NCBI RefSeq assembly: GCF_037908215.1
Contig: NZ_JBBLZC010000009.1
Coordinates: 62,001-126,000 of the forward strand
Reading direction: 5' to 3'
Origin: Benzoatithermus flavus
GTDB lineage: Bacteria > Pseudomonadota > Alphaproteobacteria > Geminicoccales > Geminicoccaceae
DNA: 64,000 nucleotides
Shown: positions 41,729 to 50,466 of the stretch, piece by piece
How the letters are laid out: every line of letters starts with the position of its first letter
How positions within the stretch are numbered: the stretch's first letter is position 1
Translations under genes and position numbers: made by a program
Notes under the pieces: model-generated
Database searches by the model: none
Told to the model about the DNA's origin: nothing
The model's input: only the letters and a program-made list of their open reading frames with translations

Positions 41729-42931
41729 TCAGCGGCGGCCCCAGAGCGCGTTGTACTTGGCCCAGGACAAGGGATTGTCGTCGGGCGGGGCTATCACGTG
41801 CGAGCCGGTCGGCAGGGCGCCGTTGAAGTAGGCCTCGTAGGCGATCGAGGCGGCATTGACCCGGAAGAACCGGAACATGTTCTCGACGAACAGCGGATTG
41901 TCGACGCCGGGCCTGGCGCAGGCATCGGTCGGACCGCCGATACCCCACTCGGGCACGGAGAGGCGCTTGCCCTTGGACCTGGCGTAGGCCAGCCACTTGC
42001 CGAGCCCGTACGGGCTGCCGGTCGTGGTGTTGTACGAGTTGTAGCGCTTGTCCCAGTCGGCCTGGGTCAAAGCCGGCGGGCAGCGGTCGTAGTACTGCAC
42101 GCCGATCACGTCGACATACTCTGCACCGGGATAGGCCTGATCGACATGGTAAGGAAGCGAGCCGCGCGAACCCATGTTCCAATCGAAGGTGAAGAGCTGC
42201 CCCGGCACCGTGCGCAGGACTTGGACCCAGCGGCGGAAGCAGCCCTTGTAAGGGCCGGGGTCACCGGTGATGGACCAGGGAAAGCCGCCCATGCGGTTGG
42301 CCTCCCAGCCCAGCCGCAGGATGGCGTTGCCTGCGCCGACGGCGACGAGGTCCCGGCCGATCTCGCGGATGTGGGCGTCGAAGGCGCCGTTGGCGCACTG
42401 GGCGAGCTGGCCGCGCGCGCTCTCGGGCAGGAGACCCACCGCGACCACCGGATAGCCGCCCGCCGCGACCCAATCCCTCAACCAGGAGACCTGGGTCAGC
42501 TCCGCCCAGCCCTGGCGGATGGCGAGGAAGCCGGTGCGCACGTCGAGCCTGCGGCCGCGCCAGCTCTCGAGGTCGCTCGAGCCGCTGGAGGCACCCGACG
42601 CCCACGGCAGGCCGGAACGCTGGCCGCCCCAGGCGGCCTTGCGCAGCACCGGCGCCGTGCTCGTGGCCGTGGTCGTCAGGGCGACCATGGTCGGGGTCGG
42701 CCGGGCCACTGCCGGTGACTCGCTGCCGAGGAGCAGGCCTTCCGCTGCCGGCGACGTCATCGTCGCCGGCAGCGGATCGAGCAGACCCGGCACGTTCACC
42801 GGCGCCGCCCGCGTGGCGCCGGCGACGGTGGCCAGAGCCAGGCCCGATACGAGAGCAAGAGCACGACGGTGACCTCGCCAGCCGAGCTGACCTCCCCTGC
42901 GCACCATGCCTGTCATCGTTTCCGTCCCCAT
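41729..42931 (-). CDS. Secreted glycoside hydrolase (GH26-like / beta-glycanase fold)
   Basis: 400 residues with a signal peptide (ALALVSGLALATVAGATRAA) and a 50-residue variable Ser/Thr/Pro linker. A (beta/alpha)8 catalytic domain follows. The general acid/base glutamate is probably in LRLGWEANRMGG and the nucleophile glutamate in SVPEWGIGGP, an arrangement like GH26 mannanases and related endo-glycanases. VIGVQYYDRCPP lies between them. The polymer is unknown; beta-mannan or a similar polymer is a guess. Any of three nearby ATGs (42931, 42916 or 42907) could be the start. Confidence 0.78.
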   Translation of the reverse strand: MGTETMTGMVRRGGQLGWRGHRRALALVSGLALATVAGATRAAPVNVPGLLDPLPATMTSPAAEGLLLGSESPAVARPTPTMVALTTTATSTAPVLRKAAWGGQRSGLPWASGASSGSSDLESWRGRRLDVRTGFLAIRQGWAELTQVSWLRDWVAAGGYPVVAVGLLPESARGQLAQCANGAFDAHIREIGRDLVAVGAGNAILRLGWEANRMGGFPWSITGDPGPYKGCFRRWVQVLRTVPGQLFTFDWNMGSRGSLPYHVDQAYPGAEYVDVIGVQYYDRCPPALTQADWDKRYNSYNTTTGSPYGLGKWLAYARSKGKRLSVPEWGIGGPTDACARPGVDNPLFVENMFRFFRVNAASIAYEAYFNGALPTGSHVIAPPDDNPLSWAKYNALWGRR

Positions 42932-43376
42932 CGAAGCTATTGCGTTCCTGCTTGCCTCAGCAAGCGATCGCCATTCGCGCTAACTCAACTGCATGGTATG
43001 AGGGAGCAGATATTTCGCCTCTAGGTATAATTGGTCGCAGAGATTTCGACGCATGGCCGATATGGTAAAGTCATTTTCTGGTACGTTGCCCTTAACGGAA
43101 ATCGCGAGACCAGCATCCGGGCATGGCCGCACGCTCGAGGTCGGGCGAGCGTAGCTGGCGAGCACAATGGCAGCGAGCCGCCGTTCCATGGAAACGACCG
43201 CCATGGCGCTTCTCGAGCCGAGACCGGGAAGACACCTTCAGCAGGAAGCCGATGGAACGGCAGGCTATATAACGAAAAATATATGTTATTTATAACATTG
43301 CTTGACTATTTTGTGTAAAAAGAGATGATCGCCCTGCCGGATGTGGGATAGACCATCCCACCTCTTTCGGCCGTGA
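42932..43376. other. AT-rich intergenic region upstream of cysG
   Basis: No gene. The stretch is visibly more AT-rich than the rest. It holds an inverted repeat pair (GCCGTTCCAT at 43180-43189 and ATGGAACGGC at 43252-43261), a small palindrome TTCCATGGAA (43184-43193) and the operator-like palindrome at 43283. A TTGACT at 43302-43307 could be a -35 box for cysG, but no good -10 follows at normal spacing. Confidence 0.5.
43283..43298. promoter_or_regulatory. Palindromic operator candidate upstream of cysG
   Basis: ATGTTA-TTTA-TAACAT is a perfect 6-4-6 inverted repeat just before TTGACT, 79 bases before the cysG start. Its size and AT content fit a dimeric repressor or activator site. It is not a match I recognise for CysB, NsrR or FNR, so the regulator is unknown. 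Confidence 0.45.
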
Positions 43377-44831
43377 ATGGGCACGAGGATGCGCTTCTTC
43401 CCCATCTTCCTCGATCTCGAGCATCAGCCGGTGCTCGTGATCGGCGGCGGCGAGCAGGCCGCGCAGAAGGTCCGGCTCCTGCGCAGGACCGGCGCACGGA
43501 TCACGGTGCTGGCGGAAGAGCCGGGCCCGGAGATCGCAGCGCTGGCCACGGCCGGCGATCTCGCCCTCGAGCGGCGCCGGGTGGCGGCGCGCGACCTCGT
43601 CGGCGTGCGGCTCGCCTACGTGGCGCTCGAGGACGGCGGCGAGGCCGCCCGCGCGGTGCAGATGGCGCGGGCCGCGGGCGTGCCGGTCAACGTCGTGGAC
43701 CGGCAGGAGCTCTGCGATTTTCTCACGCCTGCCATCGTCGACCGCGATCCGGTCGTCGTCGCCATCGGCACCGAGGGGGCCGCCCCGGTGCTGGCGCGCC
43801 GGATCAAGGCGCAGCTCGAGGCGATGCTGCCGGCACGGCTGGGCGGGCTCGCCCGCTGGGCTGCCTCGCTGCGTGGCCGCGTGGCCGAGGCCATCCGGGC
43901 CGGAGCCGCACGCCGCCGGTTCTGGGACGGCTTCTTCGACGGGCCGATCGCACGCGCCTATCTGGCCGGCCGGCACGAAGCCGCCGCCCGTCTGGTCGAG
44001 ACGGAGCTGGACGGCGCCGGCGCGGAGCCGGCACCTACGGGTTCCGTCACGCTGGTCGGCGCCGGTCCGGGCGACCCCGATCTTCTCACCTTCAAGGCGA
44101 TGCGAGCACTCCAGACCGCGGACGTCATCGTCGTCGACCGGCTCGTGCCGCAGGCGATCCTCGACTGCGCCCGCCGCGACGCCGCGCGCATCCATGTCGG
44201 CAAGGCGCCGGGCAAGCCCTCGCCGAGCCAGTCGGCGATCAACGCCATCCTGGTGCGTGAGGCCGAGGCCGGCAAGCACGTGGTCCGGCTCAAGGGCGGC
44301 GATCCCTTCGTCTTCGGCCGCGGCGGCGAGGAGCTCGCCGCCCTCGCCGAGGCCGGCATCCCGGTCGAGGTGATCCCCGGCATCACTGCCGCCATCGGCT
44401 GCGCTGCAGCGGTCGGACTCGCTCTCACCGAGCGGGAGCAGCGTCGCAGCCTGACGCTGCTGACGGGCCGTGCCAGCGACGGCCCCGCCGAGCACGACTG
44501 GCAGGCCCTCGCCCGGCCCGGCCGGATGCTCGCGATCTACATGGGCACAGGCGCCGCCGGCCATGTCCAGAGCCGGCTCCTCGCCGGCGGAATCGATCCC
44601 GCCACGCCGGTCACGGTGGTCGAGAACGGCACACTGCCGGGGCAGAAGGTGGCGACGGGCGTCATCGTCGGCCTCGCCGAGCTCGTCATCGACGCCGGCA
44701 TCAAGGGGCCGGCGATCATCTATGTCGGGGCGCATCCCTGCCCTGCCCGGACGGCAGCGGCGGGCGAGGAGCGAGGCCGTGCGGTCCGAGCCCTCGCGTC
44801 GTCCCGTCCGATCGGGGAGCAGGCGGCATGA
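43377..44831 (+). CDS. cysG: Siroheme synthase CysG (fused dehydrogenase/ferrochelatase and uroporphyrinogen-III methyltransferase)
   Basis: 484 residues. The N-terminal precorrin-2 dehydrogenase/ferrochelatase half (about 1-205) has FPIFLDLEHQPVLVIGGGEQA. The C-terminal SUMT half (about 215-460) has VTLVGAGPGDPDLLTFKAM, VVDRLVPQAIL, VRLKGGDPFVFGRGGEE and VEVIPGITAAIGCAA, all intact. It converts uroporphyrinogen III into siroheme. The ATG at 43389 is an alternative start. The next gene overlaps by 4 bases (ATGA). Siroheme is used by sulfite and nitrite reductases, but the adjacent reductase-like gene appears unable to bind it. Confidence 0.95.
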   Translation: MGTRMRFFPIFLDLEHQPVLVIGGGEQAAQKVRLLRRTGARITVLAEEPGPEIAALATAGDLALERRRVAARDLVGVRLAYVALEDGGEAARAVQMARAAGVPVNVVDRQELCDFLTPAIVDRDPVVVAIGTEGAAPVLARRIKAQLEAMLPARLGGLARWAASLRGRVAEAIRAGAARRRFWDGFFDGPIARAYLAGRHEAAARLVETELDGAGAEPAPTGSVTLVGAGPGDPDLLTFKAMRALQTADVIVVDRLVPQAILDCARRDAARIHVGKAPGKPSPSQSAINAILVREAEAGKHVVRLKGGDPFVFGRGGEELAALAEAGIPVEVIPGITAAIGCAAAVGLALTEREQRRSLTLLTGRASDGPAEHDWQALARPGRMLAIYMGTGAAGHVQSRLLAGGIDPATPVTVVENGTLPGQKVATGVIVGLAELVIDAGIKGPAIIYVGAHPCPARTAAAGEERGRAVRALASSRPIGEQAA

Positions 44832-46024
44832 GCGGCCTCTTCACGTCGGAGCGTGTGGTGCCGTTGCGGCCGGAGAGGGTGCTCGGGATCGTCGACGACC
44901 ACCATCGGGAAGAGGCGGAGAGGTCGAGGATCACCATCCCTTACGGCACGTTGAGCGTGCGGCAGCTCATGGCGCTCGCCGAGATCGCCGAGCGGCACGG
45001 CGAGGGTCGCGCCCGGTTCACGGCCCGGCAGGACGTGCGGTTCGAGGCGGCGAGCCCCGCGGCAGCGCCGGCCATCCTCGCCGCGCTCGCCGAGGTCGGT
45101 CTGGGGCCTCTCGCGGCCGAAGGTGGCGACCTCCACGTCGTCACGACCGATCCCCATGCCGGCGCGGCCCATGGCGAGGTCGAGGACCCTCGCCCCTGGT
45201 GCGCGCTCGTGCGCCGGTGGCTCGCCGTCCAGCCGGCGCTCGCCCGGCTGCCGCGCGGGCTCCGGATCATGGTGACGGCGAGCCCGCTCCCGGCCGGCAC
45301 GGCGATGCGGTCGCAGGATCTCGTCCTCGTTCTGAAGCGGGACGAGGCCGGTACATTGGGTTTCACGGCGCTCCTCGGCGGCACCTCGGGTGCGGGCGGC
45401 ACGATCCGGGCTTTCCTTCCCGCCGACGAGCTGCTCGCCTATGCGGCCGCGCTCGTGCGGGTCTATGATCGCTTCACCCGATGGGGTCGGGATCACAAGG
45501 CGCGGATCAGAATTCTCGCCCATGAGCTGGGCGCCGCCGGGTTCGCCCGCCTGGTCGAGGCCGAGCACGCCGCGGGCGAGCCGGTCGGGAATCCCGCGCC
45601 ATGGGCCGAGGAGCTGGCTCGCAGCCGTGACCGGTTCGCGCCGCCGCCCTGGGAGGCGCTTGCCGACGTCGATGCACTCCACGACCAGCGCGTGCTCGCG
45701 GTCGAGGCGTTCGGGCGCTGGGTGTGGCACAGCACAGCGCGCCACAAGGTGCCGGGCTACAGCATCGTCACGGTGCCGCTGCAGCCTGCGGGCGGCGTGC
45801 CCGGCGAAGCCACGGCCGAGGCGATGCGGGCGCTGGCCGAGCTGGCCGAGGAGTTCGGCCACGGCGAGCTCCGGGTGACGAGAGCGCGGAGCCTCGTCCT
45901 GCCGCACGTGCGCAAGCGCGACCTGTTCGCGATCTGGCACCTGCTCGACGATGTCGGCCTCGCCTCGCTCGATCGCGGGCCGATGGCGGAGACGGTGCGC
46001 CGGCGGGAGCTTCCGTCAGCCTGA
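44828..46024 (+). CDS. Truncated, degenerate sulfite/nitrite reductase-like protein (CysI-like)
   Basis: 398 residues, against about 550 in typical alphaproteobacterial relatives. The first ferredoxin-like half (ITIPYGTLSVRQLMALAEI), the first SiR/NiR domain (DPHAGAAHGEVEDPRPW, KARIRILAHELG) and the second ferredoxin-like half (KVPGYSIVTVPLQPAGG) are recognisable. The last domain, which holds the four cysteines for the [4Fe-4S] cluster and siroheme, is absent; the whole protein has a single cysteine. Siroheme-contacting segments of the first half are also altered (FTARQDVRF, EGGDLHVVTTD). It is translationally coupled to cysG. It is a pseudoenzyme, a subunit with another role, or a gene in decay. 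Confidence 0.75.
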   Translation: MSGLFTSERVVPLRPERVLGIVDDHHREEAERSRITIPYGTLSVRQLMALAEIAERHGEGRARFTARQDVRFEAASPAAAPAILAALAEVGLGPLAAEGGDLHVVTTDPHAGAAHGEVEDPRPWCALVRRWLAVQPALARLPRGLRIMVTASPLPAGTAMRSQDLVLVLKRDEAGTLGFTALLGGTSGAGGTIRAFLPADELLAYAAALVRVYDRFTRWGRDHKARIRILAHELGAAGFARLVEAEHAAGEPVGNPAPWAEELARSRDRFAPPPWEALADVDALHDQRVLAVEAFGRWVWHSTARHKVPGYSIVTVPLQPAGGVPGEATAEAMRALAELAEEFGHGELRVTRARSLVLPHVRKRDLFAIWHLLDDVGLASLDRGPMAETVRRRELPSA

Positions 46025-46109
46025 GCCGCGGCGATCCGCTCTCCGGCGCGTGACAGGCGCGCCCGGGCGGTGCTGGCACCATCCCTCGGCAGAGGTGGCG
46101 GATGCCGAC

Positions 46110-47248
46110 GTGACGGACGAAGGCGGGCGCGTGCGGTTGGCGCGGGAAGGTGCGGGCGCCTGCGGCGATCTCGGCACCATCCTGCCGCACGCGGTCGGTG
46201 CCATGACCGTGGCCGGCCTCTCGCCCACGGGCGTGCTGTTCGGTTTCGGCACCTTCCTCCTCGGCAGCGGCCTGTTCTACCGGCTGCCCATGGCCGTTCA
46301 GCCCATGAAGGCGGTCTCGGCCGTCATGCTGACCGGTGGCCTCGCACCCGGCGAGGTGGCGGCCGCCGGCATCGTCATCGGGGCCGTTCTCCTGGTTCTG
46401 GGTGCCATCGGCGCCATCGGGCGGCTGGCGCGGATGATTCCGCAGTCGGTGACGGCCGGGCTCCAGCTCGGGCTCGGTCTGTCGATGGCGATGCTCGGGC
46501 TCGGCCTCGTCCTGAAGACGCCCTGGCTGGGGTTGGGCTCGCTCGTGCTGCTCCTCCTGCTCATGCGGCCGAGGCGCTCCCCTCGGCACCTCTGATGCTG
46601 CTCGCGGCGACATTCGCGGCCTGGAGCACGGGCGAGGCAGCACCTCCTTCCTCCATCCACGTCGCGCTCACCCTTCCCGTCTTCTCCCTGCCCGACCCGG
46701 CCGAGTTCTGGCGCGGGCTCGCCCAAGGCGCCGTGCCGCAGCTTCCTTTGACCCCCACGAACGCCGTGCTCGTGACCGCCGCCCTGTGCCGCGCGCTCTA
46801 CCCGGCGCAGGCCGCACGGGCGAGCGAGCGCAACCTCCTGCTCTCGACCGGTCTCGCCAACCTTCTCCTCGCCCCTTTCGGTGCCATGCCGATGTGCCAC
46901 GGTGCCGGCGGGGTGCAGGCGCAGCACCGCTTCGGCGCCAGGACCGGGCTGGCGTCGATCGTGCTCGGCACGGTGCTCCTCGTGCTGGCGTTGGGCTTCT
47001 CCGGCAGCGCTGCCGCCCTTCTCGCCGCGATCCCGTCCGGCGCCGTGGGTGCCCTCCTTCTGGTCGCGGGCGGCGATCCCGCCCTCTCGCGCCGCCTGTT
47101 CGACGCGCGCCCGTCCTGCTGGCCGGTGATCGGCATCACCGCTGCGGCCACGCTCCTCGCCGACCCGGCCCTGGCCCTGGTCTCGGGCTGGCTCGCCGCG
47201 CAGATGCGCGCCGCCATCATCCGCGCAGCGGCAGTCCGACCGGGCTGA
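46110..47248 (+). pseudogene. MOT1-type molybdate/sulfate transporter, interrupted by a frameshift
   Basis: The N-terminal part (GTG near 46110 to about 46595) has GDLGTILPHAVGAMTVAG and LPMAVQPMKAVSAVMLTGGL, the signature of MOT1/SulP-like putative molybdate or sulfate transporters. At a CCCC run at about 46574-46578 the reading frame shifts. The remainder continues without a stop in another frame to 47248 with LPLTPTNAVLVTAALC and FGAMPMCHGAGGVQAQHRFG, the second family signature. Adding one C would join both into one protein of about 380 residues. Either a recent mutation or a sequencing error at the run. A GTG at 46095 is an alternative start. Confidence 0.85.
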
Positions 47249-47476
47249 CGCGTCAGCGTCCAGGGGCGTCTCGGCGATCCGTGGCCGGGAGAGCCTGCAG
47301 GTGAGCGCGGATGTGGCGCTTCCCTCGGAAGCATCCGTTCGACCTGAATTCCGCACCTGCGGAAAGCCCGTCGTCCCTGCTCACCCGATCACCCGGCCGA
47401 AGCGTCGCGGCACGATTGACGATCGGCCGTGGAGCGCCTAACCGTCCGGTCGATCGAGGCATGACGAGGGCGACGC

Positions 47477-48442
47477 ATGGCCGACCCGGCGCTGTGCCCG
47501 AGCGACGAGGCGAGCGCTCCCGATGGGGCCGTGTCCGTCGAGCTCGAGCGGATCCTCGTCGACGGCATGAGGCTGCGGCTGGGCCATCGCGGCCCGCTGG
47601 CAGGAGCGGCCCGCGGCACGGTCGTCGTCCTGACCGGTCGGGCCGAGTTCATCGAGAAGTACGAGGAGACGATCGGCGAGCTCGCCACCGAAGGCTTCGC
47701 CGTCGCCGTGTTCGACTGGCGGGGCCAGGGCGGGTCGGATCGCTTCCTCGATCGCCGCCACCGCGGCCACGTCGTCCGGATCGAGGACTATCTCGCCGAT
47801 CTCGCCGCCGTGCTCGAGCATCTCGAGCGGCGGCGGCTGCCGCGCCCGTTCCTGATGCTGGGCCACTCCATGGGCGGTCACGTCGGCCTGCGCTACTTGC
47901 GGCTCGAACCCGAGCGCTTCGCGGGTGCGGTGCTGTCGGCGCCGATGCTCGGCATCCGCCTGCCGATGCCGGCGGCCATAGCGCATGCGATCTGCACGGT
48001 CGCGATCCGGCTCGGCGCCGCGCACTGCTACGCGCCGGGGCAAGGCGATTTCCATCCCGAGCGCCTCGCCCGCGAGTTCCACCGGCTGACCTCCTGCGAG
48101 ATGCGCTTTCAGGACCTGTGCCGGCGTCTCGAGCGCATGCCCGAGCTGGCGCTGGGCGGGGTGACCTATGGCTGGCTCGCCGCGAGCCTCCGCTCGATCG
48201 CGCTGCTCCGGCAGCCGGGCTTCGTCGAGGCGATCACCACGCCGGTGCTGGTCTGCCAGGCCGGCCGCGAGCGTATCGTCTCCAACCGCGCCATGACCGA
48301 GATCACGCGGCGCCTGCCGCGCGGGCGCCTTCTCGTCCTGCCCGAGGCCCGCCACGAACTCCTGCGCGAGCGCGACCCGATCCGGCAGCAGTTCCTGAAA
48401 GCGTTCGGCGCATTCGCCGACGAAGTCACGCGCCGGCGCTGA
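47477..48442 (+). CDS. Alpha/beta hydrolase, lysophospholipase/monoglyceride-lipase-like
   Basis: 321 residues, no signal peptide. VVVLTGRAEFIEKYEETIGE is the PldB/monoglyceride lipase start, then FDWRGQGGSDRFL. Nucleophile elbow MLGHSMGGHVGL (serine at about 136), acid in the TPVLVCQAGRE region, and histidine in EARHELLRERD. It probably cleaves a fatty-acyl ester from a lysophospholipid or monoacylglycerol. The last 17 bases overlap the convergent uracil-DNA glycosylase gene. Confidence 0.9.
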   Translation: MADPALCPSDEASAPDGAVSVELERILVDGMRLRLGHRGPLAGAARGTVVVLTGRAEFIEKYEETIGELATEGFAVAVFDWRGQGGSDRFLDRRHRGHVVRIEDYLADLAAVLEHLERRRLPRPFLMLGHSMGGHVGLRYLRLEPERFAGAVLSAPMLGIRLPMPAAIAHAICTVAIRLGAAHCYAPGQGDFHPERLAREFHRLTSCEMRFQDLCRRLERMPELALGGVTYGWLAASLRSIALLRQPGFVEAITTPVLVCQAGRERIVSNRAMTEITRRLPRGRLLVLPEARHELLRERDPIRQQFLKAFGAFADEVTRRR

Positions 48443-49112
48443 CGGTCTCCGCGCCCATGCGGACGAGGCGGGCGGCCTCGGCCACGACCGCGTCGAACAT
48501 CGCTTCGGTCAGAACGCCCGTGTTCACGTTGTAGCGCGAGGTGTGATAGCTCGCGACGAGCCTGCGGCCGTTCGGCAGGACGTGCACCGCGCCGTGCGCG
48601 AATGGATGGCGGACGGGCGCGACGCCCAGCGCCCGCAGTACCGATTCGTGCGCGATCCGGCCGAGGGTCAGGATCACCCGCGGCGGGACCGTCCCGCCGA
48701 GCTGACCTTCGAGGAAGCGCCGGCAGGTCGCGATCTCGGCCGGCGTGGGCTTGTTGGCCGGCGGCACGCAGCGCACGGCGTTGGTGACGCGGCAGTCGAC
48801 GAGCTCGAACCCGTCGTCGACCCGTGCCGCGAACCGGCCTTTGGCGAAGCCGTGGCGCGTCAGTGCCGGGTAGAGCACCTCGCCGGCATAATCGCCCGTG
48901 AACGGCCGGCCAGTGCGGTTGGCACCGCGCAGGCCGGGTGCCAGGCCGACCACGAGAAGGCGCGCGTCCTCCGGCCCGAATGCGGGCACGGGCGCGTTGA
49001 ACCAGCCCGGCTCGGCCGCGCGCTGGGCGTTGCGGAACGCCGCGAGCCTGGGGCAGAGCGGGCAGTCGTGATCGGGTTCGGGGCGGGCCGGATCAGTGGG
49101 CCTCGTCGTCAA
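48426..49112 (-). CDS. Uracil-DNA glycosylase family 5 (UdgB type, Fe-S)
   Basis: 228 residues. Four cysteines for a [4Fe-4S] cluster: CPLC near 17-20, C in AVRCVPPANKPT and C in ATCRRFLE. Motif 1 is VVGLAPGLRGANRTGRPFTGD, here GLAPGLRGANRTGRPF; motif 3 is VASYHTSRYNVNTGVL. The absence of the polar motif-1 residue and the GANRTGRPF loop place it with family 5 (UdgB), which removes uracil and also ethenocytosine or hypoxanthine from DNA. It overlaps the upstream NYN gene by 20 bases on the same strand. Confidence 0.9.
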   Translation of the reverse strand: MTTRPTDPARPEPDHDCPLCPRLAAFRNAQRAAEPGWFNAPVPAFGPEDARLLVVGLAPGLRGANRTGRPFTGDYAGEVLYPALTRHGFAKGRFAARVDDGFELVDCRVTNAVRCVPPANKPTPAEIATCRRFLEGQLGGTVPPRVILTLGRIAHESVLRALGVAPVRHPFAHGAVHVLPNGRRLVASYHTSRYNVNTGVLTEAMFDAVVAEAARLVRMGAETVSAGA

Positions 49113-49734
49113 ACTCCACCTCGTCCTCGGGCAGCTCGTTGGCGGCCCGCGCCTCCTCTTGCCGCACCTGGTACTCGCGGGCGATCCGGCTCTGCAGGTC
49201 GGCGAGGTCGAGGAAGAAGTCCGCCTGCCGGCGCAGCTCGTCGGCCACCATGGGCGGCTGGGTGCGGATGGTGCTGATCACCGTGACCCTGACACCCCGG
49301 CGCTGCACCGCCTCGACCAGGCGGCGGAAGTCGCCATCGCCCGAAATCAGGACGATGTGGTTGACGTGCGTCGAGACCTCCATGACGTCGACGGCTATCT
49401 CGACGTCCATGTTGCCCTTATATTTCCGCCTTCCGGTAGATTGAGCGAACTCCTTCAGCGGCTTGGTCACCATCGTGTAGCCGTTGTAGTCCAGCCAATC
49501 GACCAGCGGTCTTATCGGGGAATATTCCTGTTCATCCAGGAGAGCGGTGTAGTAATAAGCGCGCAGGAACCGGCAGTCGGACGACAGGGTCTTGAGCAAC
49601 CGCTTGTAATCGATATCGAAGCCGAGAGCTTTGGCAGCCTGATATAGATTGGCACCGTCGATGAAGACGGCCACCCGATCCTCGGGGTGGAATAGCCGCT
49701 CCGGGGCAGCTAGGCCCATTTCGATGAACTCCAT
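49093..49734 (-). CDS. LabA-like NYN-domain protein (PIN-fold RNase)
   Basis: 213 residues. NYN motifs with metal-binding aspartates: VAVFIDGANLYQAAKALG (D26), YKGNMDVEIAVDVME (near 110) and LISGDGDFRRLVEAV (near 131). The C-terminal tail is charged and helical. LabA/DUF88 proteins are predicted single-strand RNases; in many alphaproteobacteria the gene lies just upstream of folK-rpoZ. Here it is divergent from rpoZ and folK is missing. It is the first gene of a pair with the uracil-DNA glycosylase. Confidence 0.9.
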   Translation of the reverse strand: MEFIEMGLAAPERLFHPEDRVAVFIDGANLYQAAKALGFDIDYKRLLKTLSSDCRFLRAYYYTALLDEQEYSPIRPLVDWLDYNGYTMVTKPLKEFAQSTGRRKYKGNMDVEIAVDVMEVSTHVNHIVLISGDGDFRRLVEAVQRRGVRVTVISTIRTQPPMVADELRRQADFFLDLADLQSRIAREYQVRQEEARAANELPEDEVEFDDEAH

Positions 49735-50052
49735 GCCATCAAACGTAATCCAAAAGGACTAAGGACAAGTTAATCCCGCTCGTCAGCGGCCGCAACAGGC
49801 TGTTGACGCGAGCGCGTAGAAACAACGCCCGCGCGAGCGGGCAGGTATGATTACCTCCTGCGCTCCTCAACCGGCCGCAGGGTCGCCTCCGCGTGTCCGG
49901 ATGCGCCTCCCCTTTTCCCGGCCGGCCGTCGTGACCATCTTCTGCCCGATGGGTTTTCGCCTCGTGCGGCCACGAGGCCGTTTGCCTGCATCCGCGAGTT
50001 CGGATAAACGAACGGGAAGCCTTCCTCTCCTGCCCTCCTGGAGTTCTCCCTT
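49735..50052. other. Divergent promoter region between NYN gene and rpoZ
   Basis: About 318 bases with no gene. An AT-rich patch (49740-49775) lies before the NYN start and may hold its promoter. TTGACG at 49803-49808 could be a -35 for rpoZ, but no -10 is at the expected place. GGAG is present at 50039-50042, upstream of the rpoZ start. Confidence 0.35.
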
Positions 50053-50412
50053 ATGGCTCGTATCACGGTCGAAGATTGCGTCCTGCGCGTGCCGAGCCGC
50101 TTCGAGCTCGTGATGCTCGCGGCACAGCGCGCCCGTGACATCTCCGCCGGCGCCGCGCTCACCGTGGACCGCGACAACGACAAGAACCCGGTCGTGGCCC
50201 TGCGCGAGATCGCCGAGGGCACGGTCGACCTGGATCATCTGCGCTACGAGCTGGTCCATGGCCTGCGCCGCCACGTCGACCTCGAGCCCGAGGCGCCCAT
50301 GGATCTCGCCGAGGAGCTCGAGGCGCTGATCCCGCCGCAGGACGCGGGCATCGTGGCACCCATGCCCGAAGGGGTGAACTACGGCGAGTTCAACGTCCCG
50401 GACGGGGACTGA
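50053..50412 (+). CDS. rpoZ: RNA polymerase omega subunit
   Basis: 119 residues. MARITVEDCVLRVPSRFELV is the alphaproteobacterial omega start, followed by LAAQRARDISAGA (the conserved helix that clamps beta-prime), KNPVVALREIAEGTVD, and an acidic C-terminal tail. Omega helps assemble RNA polymerase and forms part of the ppGpp binding site, which fits its usual position before the Rsh gene. It lies 55 bases upstream of rsh. Confidence 0.97.
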   Translation: MARITVEDCVLRVPSRFELVMLAAQRARDISAGAALTVDRDNDKNPVVALREIAEGTVDLDHLRYELVHGLRRHVDLEPEAPMDLAEELEALIPPQDAGIVAPMPEGVNYGEFNVPDGD

Positions 50413-50466
50413 GCCGCCGCTAGCGCACATGGTCCGGAACACCGGGAGCGAAGAAGAGATCCGCTG

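Noticed and set aside
42932..43376. Possible insertion-sequence end because of the AT-rich region with inverted repeats
   Set aside because: No transposase, no target duplication seen, and repeats are short; more likely a regulatory region.
44828..46024. Reading the sulfite-reductase-like gene as CobG (precorrin-3B synthase)
   Set aside because: CobG also keeps the four cluster cysteines, which are absent here, and no cobalamin genes are nearby.
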